Origin: Myxococcus sp. RHSTA-1-4
GTDB taxonomy: Bacteria > Myxococcota > Myxococcia > Myxococcales > Myxococcaceae
DNA length: 64,000 nucleotides
Reading direction: 5' to 3'
Assembly: GCF_020037125.1 (NCBI RefSeq)
Contig: NZ_JAIQDG010000039.1
Coordinates: 42,790-106,789, forward strand
Shown: positions 37,625 through 45,365 of the stretch, in pieces
Numbering within the stretch: the stretch's first letter is position 1
How the letters are laid out: each line of letters begins with the position of its first letter
Position numbers and translations under genes: made by a program
Notes under the pieces: generated by a model
What the model was told of the DNA's origin: nothing
Databases searched by the model: none
Seen by the model: the letters and a program-made list of their open reading frames with translations, nothing else

Positions 37625-38422
37625 TCACCCATGCATCGACTCCAACGCTCCGCGAACGACCTTCGCGGCGGAGGCATCGCGCGCGAACACCAGCCGCACC
37701 GTGGACACCTCCGACAGCAGCCGCCCCGCCGCAGCGAGCAGCCCGCCTCGCCCCGCGGCCGTGGCCTCGGGCAGCAGCGCATTGAGCATCAGCATCCGCC
37801 CCACCTCCCCCGCCGCTTGCGGCTCCCACCGCGAGCCCATGTCCCACGCCAGCGTCCCCACCGCCTTCAACACGGCCTCACCGGGAAGTCCCACGTTCCA
37901 CGGCGTCCCCGCGGCCCGCCACACGGCGCGAGCCCCGTCCGCCGTCGCCTCCGGCCACACGGCCACCAGCTCGTCGGACAGCACCTCACCGCCCGCGCCC
38001 GCCCACAGCGCGCCCAGGGTGCTCTTCCCCGCCCCCGAGTGCCCCACGAACAGCGCGGCCCGCCCCAGGTGCGCCACCGCCACGCCATGCACCAGCAGGC
38101 CGCCGCGCCGGGCGAGCGCCCCCGCCAGCATCACCTTCAGCACCGTCTCCACGGGAAAGCGCCCCTGCCCCACCACCGTGGCGCGCAGGCCGTCCGGAGA
38201 GAGCGTCGCGGAGTAGTCCTCCCCTTCCAGCCGCAGCGTGCCGTCCGGGGCTCGCCGCACGAGGGGAAGCTCGCGCGTGGTGGGAGCGGGACGGGGCACC
38301 TCGGGCGCGATGACCTGCAGCCGGGCCACCGCGCCACCCTCGGGGGCGGCGGGAGCCACGAACCGGGAAAACATCCGCCGCAGCGAGTCCCGCAGGTCCG
38401 CGTCGGCGACCTCGAGCGCCAC
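37625..38422 (-). CDS. HprK-related kinase of a PqqD/peptide system
   Basis: A protein related to HPr serine kinase, with the P-loop FVGHSGAGKSTLGALW and the following LSDELVAVWP that mimics the HprK metal site. It lacks the N-terminal DRTGG-type domain of true HprK. Homologues occur with PqqD-like proteins and short peptides; in lasso-peptide clusters such kinases phosphorylate the precursor. GTG at 38422 gives 265 residues. The frame is open and family-like (LSLCIAGWSVALEV) further upstream without ATG, GTG or TTG. A CTG at 38524 overlapping the peptide stop (CTGA) would give 299 residues. Confidence 0.82.
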   Translation of the reverse strand: MALEVADADLRDSLRRMFSRFVAPAAPEGGAVARLQVIAPEVPRPAPTTRELPLVRRAPDGTLRLEGEDYSATLSPDGLRATVVGQGRFPVETVLKVMLAGALARRGGLLVHGVAVAHLGRAALFVGHSGAGKSTLGALWAGAGGEVLSDELVAVWPEATADGARAVWRAAGTPWNVGLPGEAVLKAVGTLAWDMGSRWEPQAAGEVGRMLMLNALLPEATAAGRGGLLAAAGRLLSEVSTVRLVFARDASAAKVVRGALESMHG

Positions 38423-38520
38423 GGACCACCCGGCGATGCACAGGGACAGTCCCGTGGCCGCCGGGAGGCCGTCGGGACTGCCGGAGCCACCGGAACCGAG
38501 CCGTCCGGTACCGCCGGTGC

Positions 38521-38682
38521 TCAGGGGCAGAGCTCCGATTCACCCGGAATGGTGCACTGGGACGTCTGGGCCAGCGCCACGAAGGGCTGCTCCCAGAGGA
38601 TGGCGGGAGCCTCGTAACGCGGGCTCACCTCGGGGGAGGTGGCCGGCTGGGGCGCGTCTTGCGTTTCGGACCGTGTCGGCAT
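38521..38682 (-). CDS. Candidate ribosomal peptide precursor (53 residues)
   Basis: A short gene whose product looks like a modified-peptide precursor. The N-terminal 22 residues are polar. YEAPAI at residues 23-28 matches the YxxPxL/I leader motif by which PqqD-type domains grip lasso-type precursors. Thr40 follows, and the end SQCTIPGESELCP has Cys43 and Cys52 plus Ser/Thr residues. It starts 17 bases after the secreted propeller gene with AAAGGA at good spacing, and its stop touches the kinase frame. Modification and cleavage sites are inference; no lasso cyclase is in the window. Confidence 0.78.
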   Translation of the reverse strand: MPTRSETQDAPQPATSPEVSPRYEAPAILWEQPFVALAQTSQCTIPGESELCP

Positions 38683-38699
38683 GGAAGAAGGGTCCTTTC

Positions 38700-41600
38700 T
38701 CATTGGAAGGGCACCGGGAAGGCGCAGATGCGGCCGTCTTGCGAGCCCACGTGCAGACGCCTCACGGTGCTGGTGTTGTCGATGGTCGGAGTCCCGATGA
38801 GCTGCGCGCCACCCAGCGAGACCTGCGCCGAGTCGGTGCCATCGGTCAGCTCGAGCTGGTGCACCCGCCCATCCGAGCTGCCCACGTAGAGGCGGGCCAC
38901 CGCGTTGAGGTTGAAGGAGAACACACCAGACGGGTCCGCGATGGGCGTGGTCCACTTCAGCGTCGGCGCGACGCTGGCGGAGGCCGTATCCCAGAACTCC
39001 ACCCGGCCCGCGGCGATGCTGGCCACGAAGCCCGCGCCCTGCGGGCGCACGAAGTGGGTGAACGCGGGCGTGTTCGCCCCCGGCGGAGTGGCAACGGGAA
39101 TGCTCCACACCGGCTGCAGCGTGGCCACGCTCACCGCGTGGACGGTGCCGTCGTTGGCGGTCGCGAAGATGAGGTTGCTCACCGCGTTGCGCACCAGGCT
39201 CACGTCGACGTCACCCACGGGGAGCCGGGCGACTTCCTGCGCGGCGGGGCCGGTGGCCAGCGTGTTCAGGACGCGGAGCGTGTCCGAGGAACCCGCGCTG
39301 CTCCGGGTGCCGATGAAGAGGCGGTTGTTGACGTAGTCCACCACCATGCCGCCGCTGACCATGCCCAGGTCGCCGGGCTGGTACGTCCAGACCAGCGCAC
39401 CCGTGGCGGCGTTCAGCGCCACCACGCGGTTCTGCGCCGGGTCCGCCAGCCGCGTGGCGAAGAACACCAGGTCGCGGCCGGGGTGCGCGGCCTGGTAGGC
39501 CGCGTTGGCGTAGTCATGGAGCTGGGTGACGGGGAAGGACTGGATGGTGCCAATGGGATTGCCGCCGTTGTCCCAGCGCCACAGCACCTGTCCGGAGCTG
39601 GCGTTGATGGCGTAGGCGACGCCATTCTGGTCACCCACCAGGATGTACTGGCCGGACAGCCCGCGCAGGGGCACCACCGGGAAGCGGCTGCCGATGAGGC
39701 CCGACAGGGGCAGCGGGCGCCAGCGCTCGGCGCCGTCCTGGGACGGGTTGCTCACCTGCGTGAGGTTCGCCACCACCGAGTTGTTGAAGGAGCTGAAGAT
39801 GCCCACGCCCAGCTCGGTGATGGGCTGGAGGCGCGCGTCCAGGCCCACCGAGTAGCACCAGAGCGGCTCGCCGCTCACGCGCGCCCGAGGGGTGGCGATG
39901 AGCGCCTCCGACGTGGGCCGGTTGCCCGCCGAGTACCAGCGCAGGTCATCCGCGTTGAACACGCGGTAGTAGTACGTCGTGCCGTTGGTGACGGTGGTGT
40001 CCGTGAAGGTGGAGGCCGAGCTGAAGGCCTCCGTGTAGACGACGGTGGCGTTACCCACGGTTTCGCCCACGGCGTAGCTCCGGCCCTGCTCGGGGGGCGT
40101 ATTCGGGGCCGCGCCCTCCGCGCGCAGCACCAGGACGCCGCCATGCAGCGCCGGGTTGTCCCAGGTGAGCGTCACGCTGGCATCGCGGGCCACGCCGGTG
40201 AGGCGCTCCACCTCCGGCGCGGTGCCAGTCAGCAGCGTCATGTGGCCATCGATACGCAGGGGCGGCCCGTTGAAGTCATCAACGAGGTGCAGCCGGTGAC
40301 GGAACGCGGTGGGCGCCGTGACGGCGCCGAAGTTCGCATACACCACGGAGAACGCGAGCTCCTCCCCCACCGGGATGCCCGCCGCGTCGGCCTGCCAGGT
40401 GATGCGGGTGGAGTCATTGCGAATCACCGTCCACCCGGCCGGCGCCACGGGGTTGCCGGGCTGGGTGAAGTAGTTGGACGGGGGCCGCAGCAACTGGACC
40501 TCGAGGATCGGCTGCGTTCCGCGGTTCTGCACGGTGTAGACGACGGTCTGGTTCGTGGCGGCGGCATCCAGGGACTCGGGGCTCACCCGCACGCGGTGCG
40601 CCGCGATGGTGCCGCGCGCCGAGTCCACGAGGTCACCCGCCAGCGCCGAGCCGTTGCGGGTCGCATCCACCTGGGCCTGGAAGAAGAAGTCCGACCCCGC
40701 GGCGCCGGAGACCTGGTAGCTCCAGACGAAGTGGGCCGAGGCCCCTGGATCGAGCCGGCTCACGCTGGCCGGGATGGGACCGGACTGGGGCGTGAGCGTG
40801 GCGGTGCCTTGAGCGACCAGGGCTCGCGGCTGCACGTTCGCGAGGGTGTCGGTGGTGGACGTGTTGGTCACCGTCATCCGTACCCGGACCATTTCACCAG
40901 GGAACGCCTCCACGGTGTCCATGTCGACAGCGGCGGCCAGAGGGCCCACGTTCACCATCCGTGCACTCGCCGCCCGTGAGGTGACGCTCGTCGCGGCATT
41001 GGTACCCTGGACCTGCGGCACCGCGGTGCCGGCGGCGGTCGCCCGCGCGCGCGCCACCAGGACGCCCGTGCCCCGCAGTGGCACAGTCACCTGGAACGGA
41101 GTGGGGTCCCTGCTCACGACGGTGAACGCGGCACCGCCGGAGCCGGTGGACGGGTCCGTCGCGGTGATGCCGCTCTGCGCGACCGTGGTGCGGTTCTCGA
41201 CGACGATACGGGCCTCGGTCTCCCCGTTGATGGCCAGGCCTCTCGGCTGCATCGAGACGTACGTGATCAGGCCCAGACGCCGCCACTGGGCGGCAGTCGC
41301 GTTGAGGGTCGTGCTGAACGTGCTTCCCGTGCACTGGTTCCTGGCGACGGTCCCCCCCGCGAACTGGTCATTCGTCCGGTCCACGTTCTGGGCGGACGGG
41401 ATCAGCCGGAGTGTGAAGCGCGCCGTCTCCCCCGTGTCCAATCCATCGAACGCTCCCGCGCAGTTGACCGGCAGCGAGAAGGTGATCTGCCGCGTCGCCA
41501 TGGCGTAGTCCACGGACCACCCCGCGGGCGCGGTGGTCCGCAGCGGCACGTAGCCCGTGGGCAGCGTGAATGTAATGTCGGTGATCGGCTGGTACTGGGG

Positions 41601-41792
41601 CGAGTTGAGCCGGGTGTTGTTGCGCACGTCGACGGTCAGCTCGGAGACCTCGTCCATCACCACCTGCGCCTGCGTTTCACCCGGCGCGGCGATGGTGGTG
41701 ATGGTGAAGCTGCGGGTGGTGGTCTGCGCCGCGGCGACCACCGGTACCAGGGAGGCGAGCAGCACCGCGAGCCGGGTGTTGAAGGATTTCAT
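38700..41792 (-). CDS. Large secreted protein with Ig-like repeats, FnIII and beta-propeller
   Basis: A 1030-residue exported protein. The signal peptide is MKSFNTRLAVLLASLVPVVAAA. Residues ~25-500 are beta-sandwich repeats with conserved-repeat (DUF11/CARDB-like) character, such as VVYTVQNRGTQPILEVQLLRP. A fibronectin type III-like module follows near 530-615 (ASVTLTWDNP..TYYYRVFN). The C-terminal ~390 residues form a PQQ-enzyme/BamB-like beta-propeller (SSGQVLWRWDNGG, ATGALVWTYQPGD). It lies between the lipoprotein and peptide genes in the operon, so it may anchor, bind or display the mature peptide. ATG at 41792 is chosen; a GTG at 41804 is possible. Confidence 0.85.
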   Translation of the reverse strand: MKSFNTRLAVLLASLVPVVAAAQTTTRSFTITTIAAPGETQAQVVMDEVSELTVDVRNNTRLNSPQYQPITDITFTLPTGYVPLRTTAPAGWSVDYAMATRQITFSLPVNCAGAFDGLDTGETARFTLRLIPSAQNVDRTNDQFAGGTVARNQCTGSTFSTTLNATAAQWRRLGLITYVSMQPRGLAINGETEARIVVENRTTVAQSGITATDPSTGSGGAAFTVVSRDPTPFQVTVPLRGTGVLVARARATAAGTAVPQVQGTNAATSVTSRAASARMVNVGPLAAAVDMDTVEAFPGEMVRVRMTVTNTSTTDTLANVQPRALVAQGTATLTPQSGPIPASVSRLDPGASAHFVWSYQVSGAAGSDFFFQAQVDATRNGSALAGDLVDSARGTIAAHRVRVSPESLDAAATNQTVVYTVQNRGTQPILEVQLLRPPSNYFTQPGNPVAPAGWTVIRNDSTRITWQADAAGIPVGEELAFSVVYANFGAVTAPTAFRHRLHLVDDFNGPPLRIDGHMTLLTGTAPEVERLTGVARDASVTLTWDNPALHGGVLVLRAEGAAPNTPPEQGRSYAVGETVGNATVVYTEAFSSASTFTDTTVTNGTTYYYRVFNADDLRWYSAGNRPTSEALIATPRARVSGEPLWCYSVGLDARLQPITELGVGIFSSFNNSVVANLTQVSNPSQDGAERWRPLPLSGLIGSRFPVVPLRGLSGQYILVGDQNGVAYAINASSGQVLWRWDNGGNPIGTIQSFPVTQLHDYANAAYQAAHPGRDLVFFATRLADPAQNRVVALNAATGALVWTYQPGDLGMVSGGMVVDYVNNRLFIGTRSSAGSSDTLRVLNTLATGPAAQEVARLPVGDVDVSLVRNAVSNLIFATANDGTVHAVSVATLQPVWSIPVATPPGANTPAFTHFVRPQGAGFVASIAAGRVEFWDTASASVAPTLKWTTPIADPSGVFSFNLNAVARLYVGSSDGRVHQLELTDGTDSAQVSLGGAQLIGTPTIDNTSTVRRLHVGSQDGRICAFPVPFQ

Positions 41793-41805
41793 GGCGGGCC
41801 TCACG

Positions 41806-42288
41806 TCACGGCTCCAGGGTGAAGGCGGCCGTGGTCAGCGGCGCACCGTCGAGGAAGAAGCGCGCCTGCCACGTCCCGCTCATGCCGGAGGTGGTCACGG
41901 TGGTGCCGGCCACGGGCAGCGAGAAGCGCACCGTGCGCGACTCGTCGGGCCGTGCCTCCACCACCGAGGAGCGCCGCTCATAGGGAAGGCCGGACGGCGG
42001 CACGAACTCCACCTCCACCGTCCCGCGTCCGCGCACGCCGCGCACCGTCAGGTCCACGTCCACCTGGGACACCGACGCGAGCCCCCGGGCGCCCTCCTCC
42101 AGGCCCACCACGACGGCGCTGCCCGTCACGGGCGCGGGCGGCTGCACCACCACCACCGCCTCCTCCGGCGTGGGAGAACCCGGGTCCGTGGACGGATCGT
42201 CCACCGGCACCGGGGCGAGGGGCGCCTTCCCCTCCGTGCACGCGGACAGCAGCACTGCCGCCGCGAGGAACGCCATACGCGCTCGCAT
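41806..42288 (-). CDS. Lipoprotein of unknown function in the peptide operon
   Basis: A 160-residue predicted lipoprotein. The signal ends in the lipobox LLSAC, followed by an Asp/Pro-rich linker and a single beta-rich domain (VDVDLTVRGVRGRGTVEVEFVPP and SGTWQARFFLDGAPLTTAAF). No known family recognised. The ATG at 42288 uses the last base of the PqqD-like stop (TGATG); a GTG one codon earlier overlaps it as GTGA. It precedes the secreted propeller gene by 13 bases and may be its envelope partner. Confidence 0.8.
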   Translation of the reverse strand: MRARMAFLAAAVLLSACTEGKAPLAPVPVDDPSTDPGSPTPEEAVVVVQPPAPVTGSAVVVGLEEGARGLASVSQVDVDLTVRGVRGRGTVEVEFVPPSGLPYERRSSVVEARPDESRTVRFSLPVAGTTVTTSGMSGTWQARFFLDGAPLTTAAFTLEP

Positions 42289-42584
42289 CACCGTACCTCC
42301 TGAAGCTCGTCGATGAGGCCCAGCCGGGCCAGGTCAGTCAGGAATCGCAGCGTATCCGTGAGGACCTGCCGCGCGTCCATGCGATACTCCCGCGCCACCT
42401 GATCCGCAATGGCGCGCGCCGTGTGCTTCCCGTCGCAGAGTTCCCACACCCGGATCGCCGTCGCGTTCAACCCGCGCAGCGTGCGCCCCTCCGCGTCCAG
42501 CACGATGAAGTCCGAGCCGAACCGCTGGCCCGAGACGCCCTCGCGGTGGCGGGGAACGCGGTCCACCCCGAAGCCCTCGCTCAT
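42288..42584 (-). CDS. PqqD-like peptide chaperone
   Basis: A 98-residue PqqD/RRE-fold protein, the kind that binds leader peptides of ribosomal peptide precursors. The classic pattern is present: LNATAIRVWELCDGKHTARAIADQVAREY, then VLTDTLRFLTDLARLGLID. The ATG overlaps the peptidase stop (ATGA). Context with an HprK-related kinase and a short peptide matches what I recall of the loosely defined 'HPr-rel-A' gene set, whose chemistry is unknown. Its natural ligand here would be the 53-residue peptide. Confidence 0.88.
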   Translation of the reverse strand: MSEGFGVDRVPRHREGVSGQRFGSDFIVLDAEGRTLRGLNATAIRVWELCDGKHTARAIADQVAREYRMDARQVLTDTLRFLTDLARLGLIDELQEVR

Positions 42585-42991
42585 GAGCGCCGCCCTCCCC
42601 GCCCCAGCAGCGCGGCCAGGCGCCACTTCACCGCCACCCGCAGGCGCCCCAGCCGGGTCGGGCCCCGGTCCCACCCCTCCTCCAGCACCACCCCGCCCCG
42701 GCGCACCCGCAGCACCCGTCCCAGCACGCGAGACGGCGGCAGCAGTGGATCCTCCGAAAGCGAGTTGTCCCCGCGCAGCGACAGCACGCCGGCGTCACAC
42801 CACCGCACCCGGTGCAGCACCAGCGCATGGTCGAAGCGCGCCAGCACCACCTCGCCGGGCCTCGGTGCCCCGTGCAGCGGCTCCACACCCGCCAGGTCTC
42901 CCGAACGCAGCGACGGCCACATGCTGTCCCCGTGAACGGGAATCCAGCGCAGCGCGGGCGGCACGGCGGAAGTGGAAGACTCTCGTGACAT
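42581..42991 (-). CDS. S24/S26-family signal-peptidase-like protein
   Basis: A 136-residue compact peptidase-like protein. GDSMWPSLRSGDL holds the catalytic Ser of the signal-peptidase I/LexA fold, and LSLRGDNSLSEDP is the conserved GDN box. Where bacterial signal peptidases have Lys, this sequence has VLHRV, so His would be the base, as in the eukaryotic/archaeal Sec11 type. No membrane helix is obvious, so a cytoplasmic or peripheral role in trimming the peptide is possible. First gene of the six-gene operon. Confidence 0.8.
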   Translation of the reverse strand: MSRESSTSAVPPALRWIPVHGDSMWPSLRSGDLAGVEPLHGAPRPGEVVLARFDHALVLHRVRWCDAGVLSLRGDNSLSEDPLLPPSRVLGRVLRVRRGGVVLEEGWDRGPTRLGRLRVAVKWRLAALLGRGGRRS

Positions 42992-43049
42992 CGTAGACCG
43001 GGCAGTCTACCCGACCTGCGGTATCACCGCGAGTACACCCCACCCCACG

Positions 43050-43070
43050 ACCCCAGGTTTTCCCAGGGGT
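43050..43070. promoter_or_regulatory. Inverted repeat upstream of the peptide operon
   Basis: ACCCCAGG-TTTTC-CCAGGGGT-type imperfect palindrome (one mismatch per arm) about 60-80 bases before the first gene of the S26-PqqD operon. It could be an operator or part of a promoter. Only position and symmetry support this. Confidence 0.25.
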
Positions 43071-43119
43071 TACACGCCTGCCTGCTATTCACGGTGATTG
43101 CGGGAAGTCCCCGGGTTTC

Positions 43120-43161
43120 CCGGCGCCTCCCGCTCCGTCACCGGAGGCTGGGAGGCACCGG
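43120..43161 (-). terminator. Long GC hairpin after hisS
   Basis: CCGGCGCCTCCCGCTCCG folds onto CGGAGGCTGGGAGGCACCGG with one bulge, 15 bases beyond the hisS stop. No T-tract follows on the minus strand, so termination is likely but not of classic intrinsic type. Confidence 0.4.
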
Positions 43162-43175
43162 AAGCCCGCGGAACC

Positions 43176-44465
43176 TCAGGCCGGACCCGCCGGGGTGGCG
43201 GCCGGCTGGGCGCGCAGCGTCTTCGCCACGTCGTCCAGGGCCACGGGGATGGGCTCACCCCCGGCCATGGGCTTCAGCTTCGCCTGTCCGCTGGTGCGCT
43301 CGGCCTCGCCCAGCACGAGCGTGAAGCGGGCGCCGCTCTTGTCGGCGCGCTTCATCTGGCTCTTGAGGCTGCCGCCACGGGTGTCGAAGTCCACGCGCAG
43401 CCCCTCGCGGCGCAGGCGGCTGGCCAGCGTCAGGGCATCCGTCTGCGAGCCCTCGTCCGCCACGGCCACGAACAGGTCCGGCGACGAGGTGAACTTGCGG
43501 CCGCTCTCCTTCAGCAGCAGCACCAGCCGGTCCAGACCGATGGCGAAGCCCACGGCGGGCACGTCCGGCCCGCCCAGGCCCTTCATCATCTTGTCGTACC
43601 GGCCGCCGCCGCACACGGTGCTGGCGGTGCCCAGCGCGGGGTGCGAGGCGATGACCTCGAAGACGGTGCGCGTGTAGTAGTCCAGGCCACGCACCATCCG
43701 CGGGTTCTCCACGAACTTGATGCCCAGCGCCGTCAGCTTGCGCTTCAGGTCATCGAAGTGGGCGCGGCACGGCTCACACAGGAACTCGAGCACGTTGGGC
43801 CCGGCCGCGGCGATGGCCTGGCACCCCTCGTTCTTGCAGTCCAGCACGCGCAGCGGGTTGGTCTCCAGGCGCCGCTGGCAGTCCGCGCAGAGCGACTCGC
43901 GCTTCGAGCGCAGGTACTCCACCAGCTTCGTGTGGTACGCGGGCCGGCACGCCTCGTCCCCCAGGGAGTTGAGGTTGAGGGACACGTCCTTCAGCTCCAG
44001 CGCCTCCAGGAACTGGACCACCATGTCCATCAGCTCGGCGTCCTGGGCGGCCTCCTTCGCGCCGTAGGCCTCCGCGCCGATTTGATAGAACTGCCGGTAG
44101 CGGCCCGTCTTCATCCGCTCGTAGCGGAACATGGGCCCCATGTAGAACCAGCGGGTGATGGGCTCCTGGTTGATGACGGAGTGCTCGATGTACGCGCGCG
44201 CCGCGGGCGCGGTGCCCTCGGGTCGGAGCGACAGGCTGCGGCCGCCCTTGTCCTCGAAGGTGTACATCTCCTTGCCGACGATGTCCGTCTCCTCGCCCAC
44301 GCTGCGCACGAAGAGCGCGGTGTCCTCCACCATGGGCGTGCGGACCTCGCCGTAGCCGAACCGGCCGAACAGCTCGCGCGCCAGGGCCTCCACGTGCTGC
44401 CAGATCTCGATCTCCCCGGGGAGGAGATCATTCATGCCCTTCACACCGGCGATCTTCTGGCTCAC
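43176..44465 (-). CDS. hisS: Histidyl-tRNA synthetase
   Basis: Class II synthetase of 429 residues, the usual size. Seen: motif 2 around FYMGPMFRYERMKTGRYRQFYQIG, the histidine-specific LDYYTRTVFEV, and motif 3 AVGFAIGLDRLVLLL, followed by an anticodon-binding domain (about 330-420). The GTG start overlaps the psd stop by four bases (GTGA), so the genes are coupled. ATG at codon 11 is an alternative start. A Cys4-like insertion (CADCQRRL and CEPCRAHF, near residues 195-235) is present, seen in many bacterial homologues. Confidence 0.96.
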   Translation of the reverse strand: MSQKIAGVKGMNDLLPGEIEIWQHVEALARELFGRFGYGEVRTPMVEDTALFVRSVGEETDIVGKEMYTFEDKGGRSLSLRPEGTAPAARAYIEHSVINQEPITRWFYMGPMFRYERMKTGRYRQFYQIGAEAYGAKEAAQDAELMDMVVQFLEALELKDVSLNLNSLGDEACRPAYHTKLVEYLRSKRESLCADCQRRLETNPLRVLDCKNEGCQAIAAAGPNVLEFLCEPCRAHFDDLKRKLTALGIKFVENPRMVRGLDYYTRTVFEVIASHPALGTASTVCGGGRYDKMMKGLGGPDVPAVGFAIGLDRLVLLLKESGRKFTSSPDLFVAVADEGSQTDALTLASRLRREGLRVDFDTRGGSLKSQMKRADKSGARFTLVLGEAERTSGQAKLKPMAGGEPIPVALDDVAKTLRAQPAATPAGPA

Positions 44466-45304
44466 GAAATCACTCCAATGCGCTTGCCCATGCGCACCTC
44501 GGCCTCCTCCCGGAGGCTGTCATCCCAGGTGACGCGCTTGGGCTCGAACAGCAGGATGACGGTGGAGCCCATCTCGAAGCGGCCCAGCTCGCCGCCCTTC
44601 TCCACCGGCAGGCCCGAGTCGTACTTGTGGACCTTGCCGGGCTTGCCCGCGTGGGTGAGCACGTCGTCGTACGACGCCTTGATGCGCGACACGCAGGTGG
44701 CGCCCACCTTCACCACGGCGCACCTGCCCGCCACCGTGTCCAGGTACGTGACGAGCCGCTCGTTGACGCAGAACAGGGACTGCTTGTTCTTCACCGACGC
44801 CGGGTTCACCGGCCAGAACTCACCGGGGATGTACGCGTAGCCCGTGATCTTGCCGCCCAGCGGCGCGTGGATGCGGTGGTAGTCGCGCGGGGACAGGTAG
44901 ATGGTCGTCCAGGCGCCGCCGTGGAACGGCTTCGCGGCCTCGGTGTCGCCCAGCAGCTCGTCCACCGTGTACTCGATGCCCTTGGCCTGCAGGCACCGGC
45001 CCTGGTCGGAGTAGCCCACCTGGGACACGCGGCCGTCCACGGGGGACACCACCACCTTCTCGCCCGGGTCGATGGGGCGCAGGCCCGGCTTGAGGCCGCG
45101 GGTGAAGAACTCGGCGAAGGTGGGGTAGCGCTCGAGGGCGTGCTCGGCCTCCTCCATGTCCACGTTGTACGCCTTGGCGAAGGCGCGCATCGCCATGTGG
45201 TGGACCGGCGCCGGCGCGGGCAGGCGCGTGGCCATGCCCACCACGGTGGAGAGGGCCGACTTGGGCAACAACTGCATCAACTTCATGAAGGTCTGGTCGT
45301 TCAT
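44462..45304 (-). CDS. psd: Phosphatidylserine decarboxylase
   Basis: Makes phosphatidylethanolamine from phosphatidylserine at the inner membrane. The 280-residue proenzyme has VVSPVDGRVSQVG, LSPRDYHRIHAPLGGKI and the self-cleavage site FEMGSTVILLFEP, in which Ser becomes the pyruvoyl group. The start at 45304 fits the family N-terminus; the frame to 45397 is not needed. It precedes and overlaps hisS. Length and motifs are those of the bacterial Psd type I family. Confidence 0.95.
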   Translation of the reverse strand: MNDQTFMKLMQLLPKSALSTVVGMATRLPAPAPVHHMAMRAFAKAYNVDMEEAEHALERYPTFAEFFTRGLKPGLRPIDPGEKVVVSPVDGRVSQVGYSDQGRCLQAKGIEYTVDELLGDTEAAKPFHGGAWTTIYLSPRDYHRIHAPLGGKITGYAYIPGEFWPVNPASVKNKQSLFCVNERLVTYLDTVAGRCAVVKVGATCVSRIKASYDDVLTHAGKPGKVHKYDSGLPVEKGGELGRFEMGSTVILLFEPKRVTWDDSLREEAEVRMGKRIGVIS

Positions 45305-45365
45305 TCGGCTTCGTACGCGAAAGAAGTCGTCAGGGGCCGCCACGCGGGCGGAAGGGCTGTGTCTC

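Noticed and set aside
37544..37847. Long N-terminal extension of miaA
   Set aside because: Arg/Ala/Gly-rich out-of-family translation overlapping the kinase gene; P-loop position supports 37544.
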